Of a DNA stretch of 64,000 nt, positions 1-10,800 are shown piece after piece. Every line of letters begins with the position of its first letter. Within the stretch, counting starts at the first letter, position 1. The position numbers and the translations under genes were made by a program. The notes under the pieces are model-generated. The model did not search any database. It was not told the origin of the DNA and worked only from the letters and a program-made list of their open reading frames with translations. The DNA comes from Microglena sp. YARC (taxonomy: Eukaryota; Chlorophyta; Chlorophyceae; Chlamydomonadales; Chlamydomonadaceae), in contig CM039467.1 of the NCBI GenBank assembly GCA_022414725.1, positions 14,188,432 to 14,252,431 of the forward strand. The letters run 5' to 3'.

Positions 1-110
1 CCCAATAAGCTACAAATAGCTCCAAAAAGCACTGAAACGCTGTCCCAGGAGGAGGCCTACCACCATAAAGCTAAAAAAAACACTTTCTGATTTGAAAAGA
101 AAGCCCTGCC
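1..110 (-). repeat. Dispersed repeat D, copy 1 (reverse)
   Basis: The first 110 bases match, in reverse orientation, copies at about 20385-20600, 26580-26790 and 33440-33620. Shared landmarks in the forward copies are a stretch reading AAATCTGAAAGTGGG, then CTCCTCC(T/A)GGGACAGCG and TTTTATAGCTTTTT. No open frame or terminal inverted repeat is evident. Family unknown. Confidence 0.55.
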
Positions 111-480
111 CGAGGAGTGAGCACGCATTGTGGCGGAGTTCTCCCATCTATGTGGCGCCACCTTCTTTAAATTTGAATTTAAATTTGATTTGCTTAATCG
201 TGTATATCCACATCACACAGGTTCAGCATCGGCTCCTCTTTCGAGCATCCTGGTTACGCCGACGAGCGAGCGCACATCGTGGCAGAGTTATCCCACCTCT
301 GTGCCCCCCTCTTTTAAATTTGAATTCGAATTCAAATTTAAATTGAATTCACTGAATCCTGTTTGTCCACCTCACCCAGGTTTAGCATCGGCTCCTCTTT
401 TGAGCATCCTGTGGATGCCGACGAGCGAGCGCGCATTGTGGCGGAGTTCTCCCACCTTTGTGGCGCCTCCTCTAGTAGCG
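110..480 (+). repeat. Three tandem copies of an exon 5' edge
   Basis: Three units about 150 bp apart each carry the same short coding stretch (ERA-IVAEFSHLCG or a variant) at about 118-155, 265-310 and 417-465. Units 2 and 3 are each preceded by an acceptor-like CAG and the sequence TTTAGCATCGGCTCC or close to it. Between units lies AT-rich filler built from AAATTTGAATT. Only the third unit continues into a long open frame, so the first two look like decayed upstream duplicates of an acceptor plus exon start. Confidence 0.6.
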
Positions 481-1816
481 ACTCCAACTCCGAGGAGGGC
501 CCCCTCTTTGAACTCAATCCCAAGCACTCCAACGTGTTTAGCAGCTCCAACCACTCCAACCACTCCGACGACTCCAAGGGTTGCTCCGTCCGGGGGAAGC
601 GGCGGGCTAGCAGGAGGGGCGGTGTAGGAGGGGGGGTGTCTAAGTCCCCTCCGACTAGGTTCGCGCGTCTTCGGACGGTGGGGAAGGTGGTCCTCCTGCC
701 GCTCAGGGGGGTGGTGTACGTTCTCCTCCAGGCACCTTGGTGGGCGATGAGGAAAGCTGGAGGGGGGGTGGGGGCTCCCATGGCGGGTGCGTTACTTGGC
801 TTCGGGCCAACTACCTGCCGGCCACGGCCAAGTGCCCGCTCCGGGAGGGCCGGCTCTCTCAACCTGTCCACGACCGGCTCCCTTAACCTGTCCACGTGCT
901 CGGACCACAACTGGAAGGTGGACTTCGCCGCCGTGGCCGAGGTGGCAGCAGGCTTCCCCCTGCCCGAAGTATCGAAAGCGCCCTCGTACAACTAAATTAT
1001 GACGAGGAATATGATGAACTCGATAGCCCCAGACAAGGCAGAAAGCCGCATATCTCATACGCCGAGCTGCTCAGCCTGTGTAGCGAGGACATCGAGCTGG
1101 AGGGGGTCTTAGCCCCCCCCTCGGCCTTTGTGTCGTCAGAAGAGAGCATTCTCAGGAAGCAGTTGGTCTCGTCCGACGGCAGCCACGGAAAGCAGTCAGT
1201 GTCGTCCAATGGCAGCAGCCAAAGGAATCAGATCGGCACACGGGGAGATCTGGAGGCTGGTGGGTACGAGCAGCAAGTGGCAGAGCACGAGGCTAGGGAC
1301 GAGGGTGAGAGGATGACGCTTGGCAGGGCTGGGCAAGAACAAGGGAACATCCCAGGTGGGATGATGAGGAAGAGGGAGGGGGGGGATCTCCAGGCAGAAA
1401 AGGATGAAGTTCCAGCCCAAGTCCTTGAGTCTTCCATGGCTGAACTAGTCATCCAAGGCCCATTGTCATCCTCCGGAGGCGAAACCCCTGGCTGTGGAGG
1501 GGGTGAGCGAGGTCTGAGCATGGCCTCCATGGCTGCAGGTGGCCTGACCCTGGCACCACCTAGTAGTGCATGGGCAGAGGTAGGTGTGAGCACGGCGCCG
1601 ACTGTTAGTGCATGGGAAGAAGGAGGTCTGAGCATGGCACTAGGGGGTGGTAGCAAGGCGTGTGTAGGCGGAGTGCTACAAAAACTCCTCGAGAAAGACA
1701 GCCCGCATGCGAGCTTGGATCTGTGGGGTAGGTCAGCAGCTGAGAAGGAAGATGTCGAGGGTGAAGGGCACCTGGAGATCGGGGAGGATGGGGAGATGGT
1801 ATTTTGGGAGGAATGA
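380..1816 (+). CDS. Hypothetical low-complexity protein, 3' part of a gene
   Basis: I do not recognise this protein. The last exon(s) of a gene entering from the left seem to start after the acceptor CACCCAG at 379. The first frame (380 to about 890) gives a Ser/Asn-rich stretch, then a basic segment with a short hydrophobic part (residues VVLLPLRGVVYVLLQAP). That frame stops at 995. A second frame, open to the TGA at 1814-1816, carries an acidic segment (YDEEYDELD), Ser-rich and Gly-rich stretches and an acidic tail ending WEE. The two frames must be joined by a short intron. One solution is donor 896 and acceptor about 968, but this is a guess. Alternatively there is a frameshift. AATAAA at about 1971 could serve the 3' end. 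No domain is visible. Confidence 0.45.
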
Positions 1817-2090
1817 TCTCGGTTTGGATCAGGCAGCAGTAACAACAGTATTCAGCATTCATTTCCATTCATTTCATTTGTGGCTATAACCTGGCTGACA
1901 GCTCATTTTTTACACACATAAGTTCAAAATTGAACGTAAATATCTATGTACACCGGTTTTCTCGTATTCAAATAAATTATAGTATGATCAAAGTATCATT
2001 TTATATAATTATAACAATGTATAATATGAGCTGTTTTTTTATTACTGGTCTATTCATTTATATGCCTGCAGCATTTGCTTTTTAAGCCAC
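1817..2090. other. Intergenic, AT-rich
   Basis: AT-rich sequence after the stop of the first gene. It contains AAATAAATTATAG, which may be the polyadenylation region. No coding signal is seen. Confidence 0.4.
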
Positions 2091-2295
2091 CATAGCTTTT
2101 ATTTGTAGCTACGAGCAGCAGCTTCTAGACAGCTCCCCTGGCTTGCTACCCCGCCAAACCTGAGGCAAGGTAGTGCATCTGGAAGCTAATAGAATCATCT
2201 TTCCAGTATTGCTGAGATCTTGGGGCTTAGCCCAGGGGCTCAGGGGGATGTCTAGAAGCTGCTGCTTGCAGCTGAAAAGAAAATCTATGAAGGGC
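2090..2295. mobile_element. Foldback MITE (AGCTTCTAGGCAGCTCCC family), copy 1
   Basis: The left end reads CATAGCTTTTA...GAGCAGCAGCTTCTAGACAGCTCCCC. The right end is its inverted complement, GGATGTCTAGAAGCTGCTGC...GAAAAGAAAATCTATG. That gives terminal inverted repeats of about 45-50 bp around a short unique core, with no transposase. Related copies lie at 5278-5480, 5655-5790, 20055-20190, 35585-35770, 45905-46002 and 46437-46760. Confidence 0.65.
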
Positions 2296-2299
2296 ACGT

Positions 2300-2440
2300 C
2301 TGAATCTGAATACTACTAGCTACTAGCTACTCTGACTCTGAGAAAAGCTATGAAGGCACATCTCACTATGAAAGCTACTCTAGCTTCTAGCTACTCTGAC
2401 TCTGAGGAAAACTATGAAGGCACATCTCACTATGATTTAG
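2300..2440 (+). repeat. 70-bp tandem duplication
   Basis: Two near-identical units contain CTAGCTACTCTGACTCTGAG, GAAAA(G/C)TATGAAGGCACA and TCTCACTATGA. Confidence 0.5.
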
Positions 2441-2525
2441 ATTACGATGTTGGTATCAATGGCAGTCTTCTTTGGTTAGGTATATTTGATTTTCTTGTGT
2501 TGTTGGTTGGTTGGTTGGTTGGTAT

Positions 2526-2721
2526 CAGGGTACTTCAAATGGCCAAATTGGCCAGCGCTTTAGCGCACTTGAAAACAAAACAAACTGCGTTTTTTAGTGC
2601 AAAAAGCGCAAAAATTGCTTGCTGCGCCCACAGGTGGTTGCAAAAAACTGCGCTTAAAGCGCAGAGGGGGTCAAAAAGTCAGCGCTCAAAAGCGCAAAAG
2701 CGCGCGCTTTGAATTACCCTT
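2526..2721. mobile_element. hAT-like MITE, copy 1
   Basis: About 196 bp starting CAGGGTACTTCAAA and ending TTTGAATTACCCTT. It is flanked by the 8-bp direct repeat GTTGGTAT (2518-2525 and 2722-2729). The interior is rich in GCGC and AGCGC motifs, with no open frame. The 8-bp target duplication and CAGGG terminus are hallmarks of the hAT superfamily. It is non-autonomous. Confidence 0.75.
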
Positions 2722-2794
2722 GTTGGTATGATTACATGGACAATCAGCCTGCAGTCTGCTCTCCGTCTGCAGGCACAGTGTGTTAGGCTATGGC

Positions 2795-2987
2795 CAGGGT
2801 ACTACTTCTTGCCAAATTGGTCAGCGCTTTGAGCGCACAAACGTCAAATTAGTCAGCGCTTTGTAGCGCAAAAAGCGCAAAACTGCGCGCTGAGCCCAAA
2901 GGGTTTTGAAAAACTGCGCGAAACGCGCTGAGGGGCTCAAAAAGGCAGTGCGGCACCACGCTGCCGCGCGTGCTTAGTAGTACCCTG
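2795..2987. mobile_element. hAT-like MITE, copy 2
   Basis: About 193 bp beginning CAGGGTACTAC and ending GTAGTACCCTG, an exact 11-bp inverted repeat. The flanks are GCTATGGC (2787-2794) and GCTATGAC (2988-2995), 7 of 8 identical. It is only 73 bp from copy 1. Confidence 0.75.
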
Positions 2988-3109
2988 GCTATGACTGTTG
3001 CCATGCTCATGGTATGAGTCGATGCACTCGCATGCATGTGCCCGGTAGCTGTCGGTATGTCCCACCCTAGTGGCAGGCCGACGCTACGAGCCGACAGTTA
3101 TATTTACTA

Positions 3110-3190
3110 TGTATACTTGAACTTGAACTTGTTTACATAGCGTCAGCCAGCTTTGGCTGCTCGCCGTCTTCGACAGTAAACAAAATTATT
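3110..3190 (+). repeat. Short dispersed repeat, three copies
   Basis: The segment with TGAACTTG-TTACATAGC(G/T)TCAGCCAGC and CTCGCCGTCTTCG recurs at about 3615-3690 and, in part, at 4212-4262. Function unknown. Confidence 0.45.
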
Positions 3191-3249
3191 CCTATGTATG
3201 CGTGCCCCCAGGCTCGCAATTTGACCAAGTTATATCTCAAAAGAGTGTG

Positions 3250-3350
3250 TTACATTCCAGGGGTAGGCCAAATAGGCTCAAGGGAGTAAGGGACTTGCCC
3301 AGCCGTGACAGGAAGGGCTAAAAATAATAGATAATTGATGAACTGAATAA
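3250..3350 (+). repeat. Dispersed element B (CCAGGGGTAGGCC), partial copy
   Basis: Carries the family signature TTCCAGGGGTAGGCCAAATA, then GACTTGCCCA-CCGT and GATGAACTGAA. It is truncated relative to the fuller copies at 7530-7672 (reverse), 30263-30425, 44776-44930, 45698-45858 and 57133-57285. Confidence 0.55.
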
Positions 3351-4079
3351 TGGATTGGATCACAGAATGTTATTGTCCGGCTTTCATGCCTTCTCTAGAG
3401 TGACTTACAGCACGCGGGTTCCCCATCCTGGCGTGCTCACTGTAGTGCCGCTGCCAACTAGGGCACGCGCACTGTCACTGCAGTACCCTGATGTACTGTC
3501 GGATCTCCCTCATCAATCTCCTCCAGAACGATTGATGCTTATCTTAATGTAAAGAGTTTATACCCTTCGTCCATTCCAATCTCCGAAGACAACACAGAAT
3601 GCATGGGTAACTAGCACTTGAACTTGAACTTGGTTACATAGCTTCAGCCAGCAATTTGGCTGATCGCCGTCTTCGGCAGTAAAAACATTAGCAACTAGGA
3701 CACCCTGTGGGATTGGGCAGTGATGGTGGAAAGGCTGGGGCAGCTCCATCTTCCTCAATTGTAGGCCAAGTGACACTGCCGGTGAGCTCGTGGGTGGGGT
3801 GGGGGCTGAGGCAGCTGGAGCAGCTGGGGCAGCCCCGTCTTCCTCTAGTCTGAGGCTGTGGCCAGTGGCCTGTGGGTGCGTTGGTAATGAAGTGATGGTG
3901 GCGAGGCTGGGGAATACCCCTCGTAAGTGGTTGCTCTCAGGCTTCCTAACTTGGCCGAAATAAGTATGCATTTATAAATATAGCTAATCATGTACCGTAC
4001 TCGAGTAGAAACACTACACAACCGCACTTCTGAGTTCAGCATGCTATCACATGGGCATGTTGAGTCGTCCAATTCTCTC

Positions 4080-4162
4080 TGCGCTTTTTGCGCTACAAAG
4101 CGCTGACAAATTAGACGTTTGTGCGCTTTAAGCACTGACCAATTTGACAAAATGTAGTACCA
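4080..4162 (-). mobile_element. hAT-like MITE half copy
   Basis: Matches the left half of the copy at 2795-2987 in reverse orientation, ending in GTAGTACC. The other end is missing, so this is a truncated remnant. Confidence 0.55.
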
Positions 4163-4330
4163 TACACACTTAGATTTTTTGCCTGGATTCTTTGGTCTGG
4201 ATCCTTTGCACCTTAAGCTTGAACTTGGTTACGTAGCTTCAGCCAGCAATTTGGCTGCACCTCAATGTACCGTAATTGATACTGCTCACGAAAGAGATGT
4301 TTTGGCTGCATTTTTATTGAAAGAATTTTC

Positions 4331-4700
4331 ACCCCAGGGAGTGGGACCCTGTACACAATACAGCGACCCAGGCCTGGCCAGTTTGGTGCCAAGCCAACTG
4401 CCCTTGCTCTTCACCCCCAGGGAGTGGGACCCTGTACACAATACAGCGACCCAGGCCTGGCCAGTTTGGTGCCAAGCCAACTGCCCTTGCTCTTCACCCC
4501 CAGGGAGTGGGACCCTGTACACAATACAGCGACCCAGGCCTGGCCAGTTTGGTGCCAAGCCAACTGCCCTTGCTCTTCACCCCCAGGGAGTGGGACCCTG
4601 TACACAATACAGCGACCCAGGCCTGGCCAGTTTGGTGCCAAGCCAACTGCCCTTGCTCTTCACCCCCAGGGAGTGGGACCCTGTACACAATACAGCGCCA
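4331..4700 (+). repeat. 83-bp minisatellite, about 4.5 copies
   Basis: Units starting CACCCCAGGGAGTGGGACCC repeat at about 4331, 4414, 4497, 4580 and 4663 with almost no divergence. Because 83 is not a multiple of 3, successive copies are read in different frames. All three happen to be open, which creates spurious ORFs on both strands. Confidence 0.85.
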
Positions 4701-4734
4701 CCGAGGAGCACAGTCTTATATGTAAGTAATGCTA

Positions 4735-4865
4735 ACGCGTGGTGGGGTGTGGTATTAAGGGAGCCACGTCTTCCGGCGGTAGGGAATGGGCTGCTACTTC
4801 CCCTGGACAAAGCTACCATGGCGGTTGACAGCGACCGCGAACACTAAAGCGCACCCACGTGGATA
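4735..4865 (-). mobile_element. tRNA-SINE body, headless copy
   Basis: In reverse orientation this matches the body of the SINE copies at 31525 and 34195 (AGTGTTCGCGGTCGCTGTCA, then CCATGGTAGCTTTGTCCAGG and ACCGCCG). The A and B box head is absent, as expected for 5'-truncated retroposons. Confidence 0.55.
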
Positions 4866-4901
4866 TAGTCTTATACACTCATAAAACAACACGTTGGCTT
4901 T

Positions 4902-5110
4902 ATGAGAGCGAAAAAGCACAATGCCGACCTCATACAAATGGGCAAAAAAGCGTGTGCGAAACTGCCTAGGAGCTCAACCTTGAAAGATACCAAAGATACC
5001 CGATCGCAACCAGAAGACCCCCTTCCTGAAAAGGAAAAAGCTGTAATCAACCCAACTCTTGATTTCGACCCAATGCCTCATATGGGTGGCTCTCGTGTTT
5101 ATAAATAAAT
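4902..5110 (+). other. Short open frame, doubtful
   Basis: A 68-codon frame rich in Lys and Asp starts at ATG 4902 and stops at 5106-5108. No homologue is recognised. It lies between repeats and ends beside an (AAAT)n tail, so it may be chance or a gene relic. Confidence 0.12.
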
Positions 5111-5260
5111 AAATAGTACGCCGTATCCGTAGGAGGCATGAGGTTGAGGGGGGCAGCCCGTTTGCTGTCACTGGGGCCAACCACCAACTGTCACTGGGGC
5201 CAACCTCCAACAGTCACTGGGGCCAACCACCAACTGTCACTGGGGCCAACCATCAGTCAC
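5100..5260 (+). repeat. (AAAT)n-flanked repeat plus 22-bp tandem units
   Basis: After ATAAATAAATAAATAGTACG comes GAGGCATGAGGTTGAGGGGG. The same module recurs at about 7390-7470 and 8490-8575. Four units reading CTGTCACTGGGGCCAACC(A/T) follow at 5165-5255. Confidence 0.5.
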
Positions 5261-5277
5261 TCACGTGTAAGAAACCA

Positions 5278-5480
5278 ATGTTTTTCTTTTCAGCTTCGAG
5301 CAGCAGCTTCTAGGCAGTCCCCCTGACTGGCTAGTCAGCCAAACTTGGCGCAACCTCAAGCTAACATAATCAGCTTTCAAGAACTGCCGAAATAGTTGTG
5401 TGTAGCCAAGTGGTCGGCCCAGGAAGCTGCCAAGAGGCTGCTGTGAAAAGCCGAAAAGAAAAACCCTGTAAGAAAGAGTC
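5278..5480. mobile_element. Foldback MITE, copy 2
   Basis: The left end TTTTTCTTTTCAGCTTCGAG and AGCAGCTTCTAGGCAGTCCC is mirrored by GGAAGCTGCCAAGAGGCTGC and AAAAGCCGAAAAGAAAAAC. Length is about 200 bp, with no coding capacity. Confidence 0.65.
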
Positions 5481-5654
5481 TGACTTTTTTTAGTAGTGAA
5501 AGGATTTTTATTCCAGGACGTGGGTCTTCCGACACAAACCAGTGACACCGAGGACATAGTTCGAATGGCGTTGCCACTCCTAAAAATAATTATTAGGCTC
5601 GTTGCATTGTCATGCTTCATTTATATTATTCTTGTTGGGCCTGATTAGGCACAT

Positions 5655-5790
5655 AATCATAGCTTTTCTTTTCCGCTATGAGCAGCAGCTTTTGTCCAGA
5701 AGTGCTGACACATTTGGGTGTAGCACAGTGGCGGGCTTGGGGAGCTGCCTAGAAGCTGCTTAACAAAGCCGGAAAGAAAAGCCCTGCACA
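5655..5790. mobile_element. Foldback MITE, copy 3 (short)
   Basis: Begins ATAGCTTTTCTTTTCCGCTA, then GAGCAGCAGCTTTTG. It ends GGGGAGCTGCCTAGAAGCTG and then GCCGGAAAGAAAAGCCCTG. About 135 bp; part of the left arm is lost. Confidence 0.6.
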
Positions 5791-5869
5791 TAACGTACTT
5801 AGAGTTGTGCGCCAGTTTAGGCGGCACTGTTTATCATCTACATGCATCCCTGTCAGGGCCCATGTCGTT

Positions 5870-6545
5870 CAGTAATACTTCCACATGCATCCTGGATTGA
5901 TCCGTACTTCTCCTAGGCCATACTCATGCACACTAGGTGTACGGATTTGGGAGTCGTAATAGTTTCACATGCATCCTGGATTGATCTGTACTTCTCCTTA
6001 TGTAATAATCATGCACACAAGGTGTACGGATTTGTGAGTTGTAATAGTTTCACATGCATCCTGGATTGATCCATACTTCTCCTCATGCAATGCTCATGCA
6101 CACTAGGTGAATGGATTTGTGATAAGTAATGTTTCCACATGCATCCTGGATTGATCCGTACTTCTCCTACGCCATACTCATGCACACTGGGTGTACGGAT
6201 TTGGGAGCAGTAATAGTTTCACATGCATCCTGGATTGATCTGTACTTCTCCTTATGTAATAATCATGCACACAAGGTGTACGGATTTGTGAGTTGTAATA
6301 GTTTCACATGCATCCTGGATTGATCCATACTTCTCCTCATGCAATGCTCATGCACACTAGGTGAATGGATTTGTGATAAGTAATGTTTCCACATGCATCC
6401 TGGATTGATCCGTACTTCTCCTACGCCATACTCATGCACACTAGGTGTACGGATTTGGGAGCAGTAATAGTTTCACATGCATCCTGGATTGACCTGTACT
6501 TCGCCCTACATACAACTCATGCACACAATTTGTAAGGATCCAATG
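5870..6545 (+). repeat. ~84-bp minisatellite with ~250-bp higher-order period
   Basis: Units containing ACATGCATCCTGGATTGATC, TACTTCTCCT and CATGCACAC-AGGTG are repeated about eight times. Three slightly different subunits recur in the same order, giving a higher-order period of about 250 bp. Confidence 0.8.
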
Positions 6546-6549
6546 TAGT

Positions 6550-7050
6550 TGCAAACTAGCTACAGCTCAAAGATCCCAGGACTCACTGTGGGAACAATGC
6601 TATCCCCACAGGCATCCTGACTCAATCCGTACACCTCCCTACGTAATAATCACGCACACACTCCGACACCTTGATCCAGTGTAGGGAGGTACAGCTCAAA
6701 GATCCCAGGACCCACTGTGGAAACAATACTATCCCCACAGGCATCCTGACTCAATCTGTACACCTCCCTACATCATAATAACGCACACACTCCGATGCCT
6801 GGATCCAGTGTAGGGAGGTGCAGCTCAAAGTTCGGAACAGCTAAAAGATCCCAGGACTCACTGTGGGAACAATACTATCCCCACAGTCATCCTAACTCAA
6901 TCTGTACACCTCCCTACTAATACTCGCGCACACACTTCAATGTCCGGATCAAGTGTAGGGAGGTACAGCTCGAAGACAGGTACAGCTTCTACATCCCATG
7001 ACTCACTGTGGGAACAATACTATCCCCACACCACTATCACCAGGCATCCT
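6550..7050 (+). repeat. ~140-bp tandem repeat, four copies
   Basis: Units carry AAGATCCCAGGACTCACTGT, CTATCCCCACAGGCATCCTG, CTCAATC-GTACACCTCCCTA and GTGTAGGGAGGT. They follow directly from the preceding array and share the CAGGCATCCTG motif with it. Confidence 0.75.
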
Positions 7051-7069
7051 GACTTGTTCCGTACACATA

Positions 7070-7195
7070 TATAGAGTATACATACATATATATATATAGA
7101 GAGAGAGCCTATATATATGTATAGAGCCTAGTCGAGAGAGAAAGCCTATATATATACACATGTATAGAGCCTAGTCGAGAGAGAGAGAGCCTAGT

Positions 7196-7240
<45 letters not shown>
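7070..7240. repeat. (AT)n and (GA)n microsatellites
   Basis: TATA-type dinucleotides at 7080-7160 are followed by an uninterrupted GA run at about 7190-7240. Confidence 0.85.
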
Positions 7241-7241
<1 letters not shown>

Positions 7242-7529
7242 TCCAGCCTAGTCGGCTCCCCTTGACTGGAACAGACATTATGATGTATTTCCAAGTTGTA
7301 GCCAAGATACGTGGGACTCAAACACCTAGACAGGTGGGTCCAACATATCAGGTGGGTCGTGACTCTAAAGGTGTGGGGCCGGGCACCTCATGAATAAATA
7401 AATAGTATGTCTTATTACGAGGCGTGAAATTGAGGGGGAAAGCCCGTTTGCTTGCATTGGGGACATCCACTACCAACCTGGACACCTGTCAAGGTGGGCC
7501 TCTACACACATATAGGTGGGTAGAATTAA

Positions 7530-7690
7530 ATTATCACTGTAGCAGGAACTCAGGGCCCCCGTCGGTTAAACGATTGTTTGGGGTTCAGTTCATCAGTGCT
7601 TTTTCTTTTTAAGCCCTTCCTATACGGTTGGGCAAGTCCCTTTAGCCTATTTGGCCTACCCTGGACTGTAACATACATACATACATACAT
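7530..7690 (-). mobile_element. Dispersed element B, reverse copy
   Basis: The reverse complement reads TCCAGGGTAGGCCAAATAGG, then GACTTGCCCAACCG, AAACAATCG, GGGGGCCCTGAGTTC and GCTACAGTGA. It ends next to (CATA)n, as other copies abut (ATGT)n. A short retroposon or MITE is likely. Class unresolved. Confidence 0.6.
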
Positions 7691-8250
7691 ACAGAGGTGA
7701 GAGCAATGCAACATGACCAAACAATGCATGTTTGCGCCTGTAGGGGGGGTGTCGGTTTGACTGTAGCACAGTTCAAATGAACAAGTTGCATGCAAGATCA
7801 GGCAATACAACACGCACCTAACAAAGCATGCATGCGCCGAGGTGCGTGTGTTGGTTTGGCTGGCGCACAGGTCAAAATAACAAGTTGCACGCAAGATCAA
7901 GCAATACAACACGCACCTAACAAAGCATATATGTTGCTATGCCAGCCTAGTGCGTAGATAAAATCCAAAGCCCTGGTGCTCGTATCGGTACTATTTGACT
8001 ATATTGTCTGCAGGCATGGGGTTCCGGCTCTTCAGCAGACAGCAGCCCTACGGATAGTGCCCCGAACGTCCTCAGAAAACTGGAGCATACATTCAGATGT
8101 CAGGTTGCAAGCAAGATAAGGCAGTGCAACAAGCAGAATGGACAAAGCAGGTATGCGTCCAAGGTCCGCCAAAAACTGGAGCATACATTTAAGTGTCAAG
8201 TTGCAGGCAAGATCAGGCAGTGTAACAAGCAGAATGCACAAAGCAGGTAT
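7690..8250. repeat. Diverged tandem repeats
   Basis: Two groups of units share CAAGTTGCA-GCAAGATCA-GCA with AACAAAGCATGCATGCG (7690-7935) or ACAAAGCAGGTATGCGTCCA (8090-8260). No gene is seen. Confidence 0.5.
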
Positions 8251-8689
8251 GCATCCAAGGTGCTTGTATCAATGAGGAGCATACATACATATATACATGG
8301 GTGGAGAGCTTTTATGTGTGCAGGGCCCCCGGGGCTCCCCGCTCTGCCCTATACAGTGCTACGCTACAATGATGAAATCAGGCTTGCGTCTCAACATTTG
8401 CTACACAACTGGACCGACAGAAAAAACTACTACTGGTACTGCGTTCGTGGGTGCCCATCTTCCGGCGACCTGGCATAAGTGGGTATAATAACTTAATAAA
8501 TGGTAAATGGCCTTATTGCGAGGTGTGATGTTGAGGGGGCCAGCCTGTTTGCTTGCACTGGGGCCGACCACCAAGTGAAGAGATTATCAGGTTTATCAGG
8601 GGGAGGCGGGGTATTATGTTGGTGAGTACCAAGCTCATAGCTACCAAGCTTTGAACGGCGAGGCTATCAAGCTTAAACAGGTGAGACTA

Positions 8690-8885
8690 TCAACCATTGA
8701 AGTATGAGACTGCCAAGCTTATAAGAGTGAGACTACCAAGCTTATAAGAGTGAGACTACCAAGCTTATAAGAGTGAGACTACCAAGCTTATAAGAGTGAG
8801 ACTACCAAGCTTATAAGAGTGAGACTGCCAAGCATATAAGAGTGAGACCTCCAAGCTTATAAGAGTGAGGCTACCAAGCTACCGC
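8690..8885 (+). repeat. 22-bp minisatellite
   Basis: About nine units of AAGCTTATAAGAGTGAGACTACC. Confidence 0.85.
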
Positions 8886-9589
8886 CTTACTCGCCTTTGG
8901 TCAACATCATATGATTTGCCAGTCCCTAGTAACAGAGCACTGTGGTGCTTCTTCGGGCTATTGAAGGTTGACACGCAGCTCCCCTAAAACGGCTAAGTCC
9001 ATTGTGCATCACAAGTGCTACAAGTAACACCTTCAAAATCCCCTACCAGGGTTTACAATCCCCAGCCAGGGTTTGCAATCTCCGGCCAGGGTTTTAAACC
9101 CCCAGCCAGGCTTTACAATCCCCTTCCCTGAACCCTAACCCCCTTGGGGTCAATCTGAGCACGTCTAATCATCTGGCAGAGAGCGCTTGCCGGCCACTGC
9201 TTGCACAAACACTAGTGGCTAACCTAATGATGATGTTGATGATGATGATTCTGGTGCCCTACTGGACTCCACGTGTGCAGCCGAAGCATCAGGACCCACC
9301 GCGGTGGTTATGATGATGGTATTGATGATTGCGTTGATTCTGGTGCCCTAGTGAACTCTAAATGTGCAGCCAAAGCTTGCACACACACTAGTGGCTAACT
9401 ACGCAATTGCATTCTGTGAGTGTGGTGCAGAAGTGACTGTGCTACCCACGTGATTGCATTCTGTACTCAGGAGTGTGGTGCAGAATTGACTGTACTACCT
9501 ATGCTTACCACGCCTGCAGACGGTGAGCAGCCTGAAGGCTGATGCAGGCGGTGACAGACCATGTAATCAAGCACATTAGAAGTTCAGGA

Positions 9590-10450
9590 GGGCACCAGAA
9601 TCATCATCATCATCATCATCACCATCATCATAATCACCGCGGTGGGTCCTGCTGCTCCGGCTGCACATTTGGAGTTCAGTAGGGCACCAGAATCATCATC
9701 ACCACCATCATCATAACCACCGCGGTGGGTCCTGCTGCTTCCGCTGCACATTTAAGGTCCAGTGGGTCACCACAATCAACGTAATCATCATCATCATCAT
9801 CATAACCACCGCGGTGGGTCCTGCTGCTTCGGCTGCACACGTGGAGTCCAGTAGGGCACCAGAATCATCGTCATCAACATCATCATTACCACCGTGGTGG
9901 GTCTTGCTGATGTGGCTACATATTTTGAGTCCAGTAGGGCGCCAAGAACAATGTAATCATCATCATCATCATCATAACCACCCCGGTGGGTCTTGCTGCT
10001 TCGGCTGCACATTTGGAGTCCAGTAGGGCGCCAAGAACAATGTAATCATCATCATCATCATCATCATCACAATCAATACCACCGCGGTGGGTCTTGCTGC
10101 TGCAGCTGCACATCTGGAGTCCAGTAGGGTGCCAAGAACAATGTAATCATCATCATCATCATCATCATAACCACCGTGGTGGGTCTTGCTGATGTGGCTA
10201 CATATTTGGAGTCCAGTAGGGCGCCAAGAACAATGTAATCATCATCATCATCATAACCACCGCGGTGGGTCTTGCTGATGTGGCTACATATTTGGAGTCC
10301 AGTAGGGCGCCAAGAACAATGTAATCATCATCATCATCATCATCATAACCACCGCGGTGGGTCTTGCTGATGTGGCTACATATTTGGAGTCCAGGAGGGC
10401 GCCAAGAACAATGTAATCATCATCATCACCATTATCATCATCACAAGCAC
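9590..10450. repeat. ~85-bp composite repeat: (ATC)n plus CCACCGCGGTGG
   Basis: About ten units, each made of a variable (ATC)n or (CAT)n run, a CCACCGCGGTGG palindrome and a spacer ending AGTCCAGTAGGGC(G/A)CCA. Two relics lie upstream at 9235-9370. The spurious poly-Asp frames on the minus strand come from the trinucleotide runs. Confidence 0.85.
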
Positions 10451-10499
10451 CCCGGTGGGGCCCTGATGATGTTGCACAACCTGCTGCTATTGGCCGAGA

Positions 10500-10800
10500 A
10501 GAAGAACACTGGCAGTATCCAGACTTGGTAACCCATAGGGGGCGGGGCGGGGCAGGGCAGAGCTTATACTCCAGACTTGGTAACCCATGGGGGGCGGGGG
10601 CGGGCAAGACAGGGCTTGTACTCCCTAGCTACTAGAGCTGACTTAGCCCCCTCTGCATCTTATAAAGAAGAACACTGGCAGTAGCCAGACTTGGTAACCC
10701 ATGGGGGGCAGGGCAGGGCAGGGCAGGGCAGGGCTTGTACTCCCTAGCTACTAGAGCTGACTAAGCCTTCTCTGCATCTTCTAAAGAATAACACTGGCAA
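10500..10800 (+). repeat. G-rich tandem units
   Basis: Three units carry CCAGACTTGGTAACCCAT followed by GGGGCGGGGC or GGGCAGGGCAGGGC runs. The longer units share ACTCCCTAGCTACTAGAGCT. Confidence 0.6.

Noticed and set aside
4179..4847. 222-codon plus frame
   Set aside because: Mostly 83-bp repeat whose copies fall in different frames. No family resemblance.
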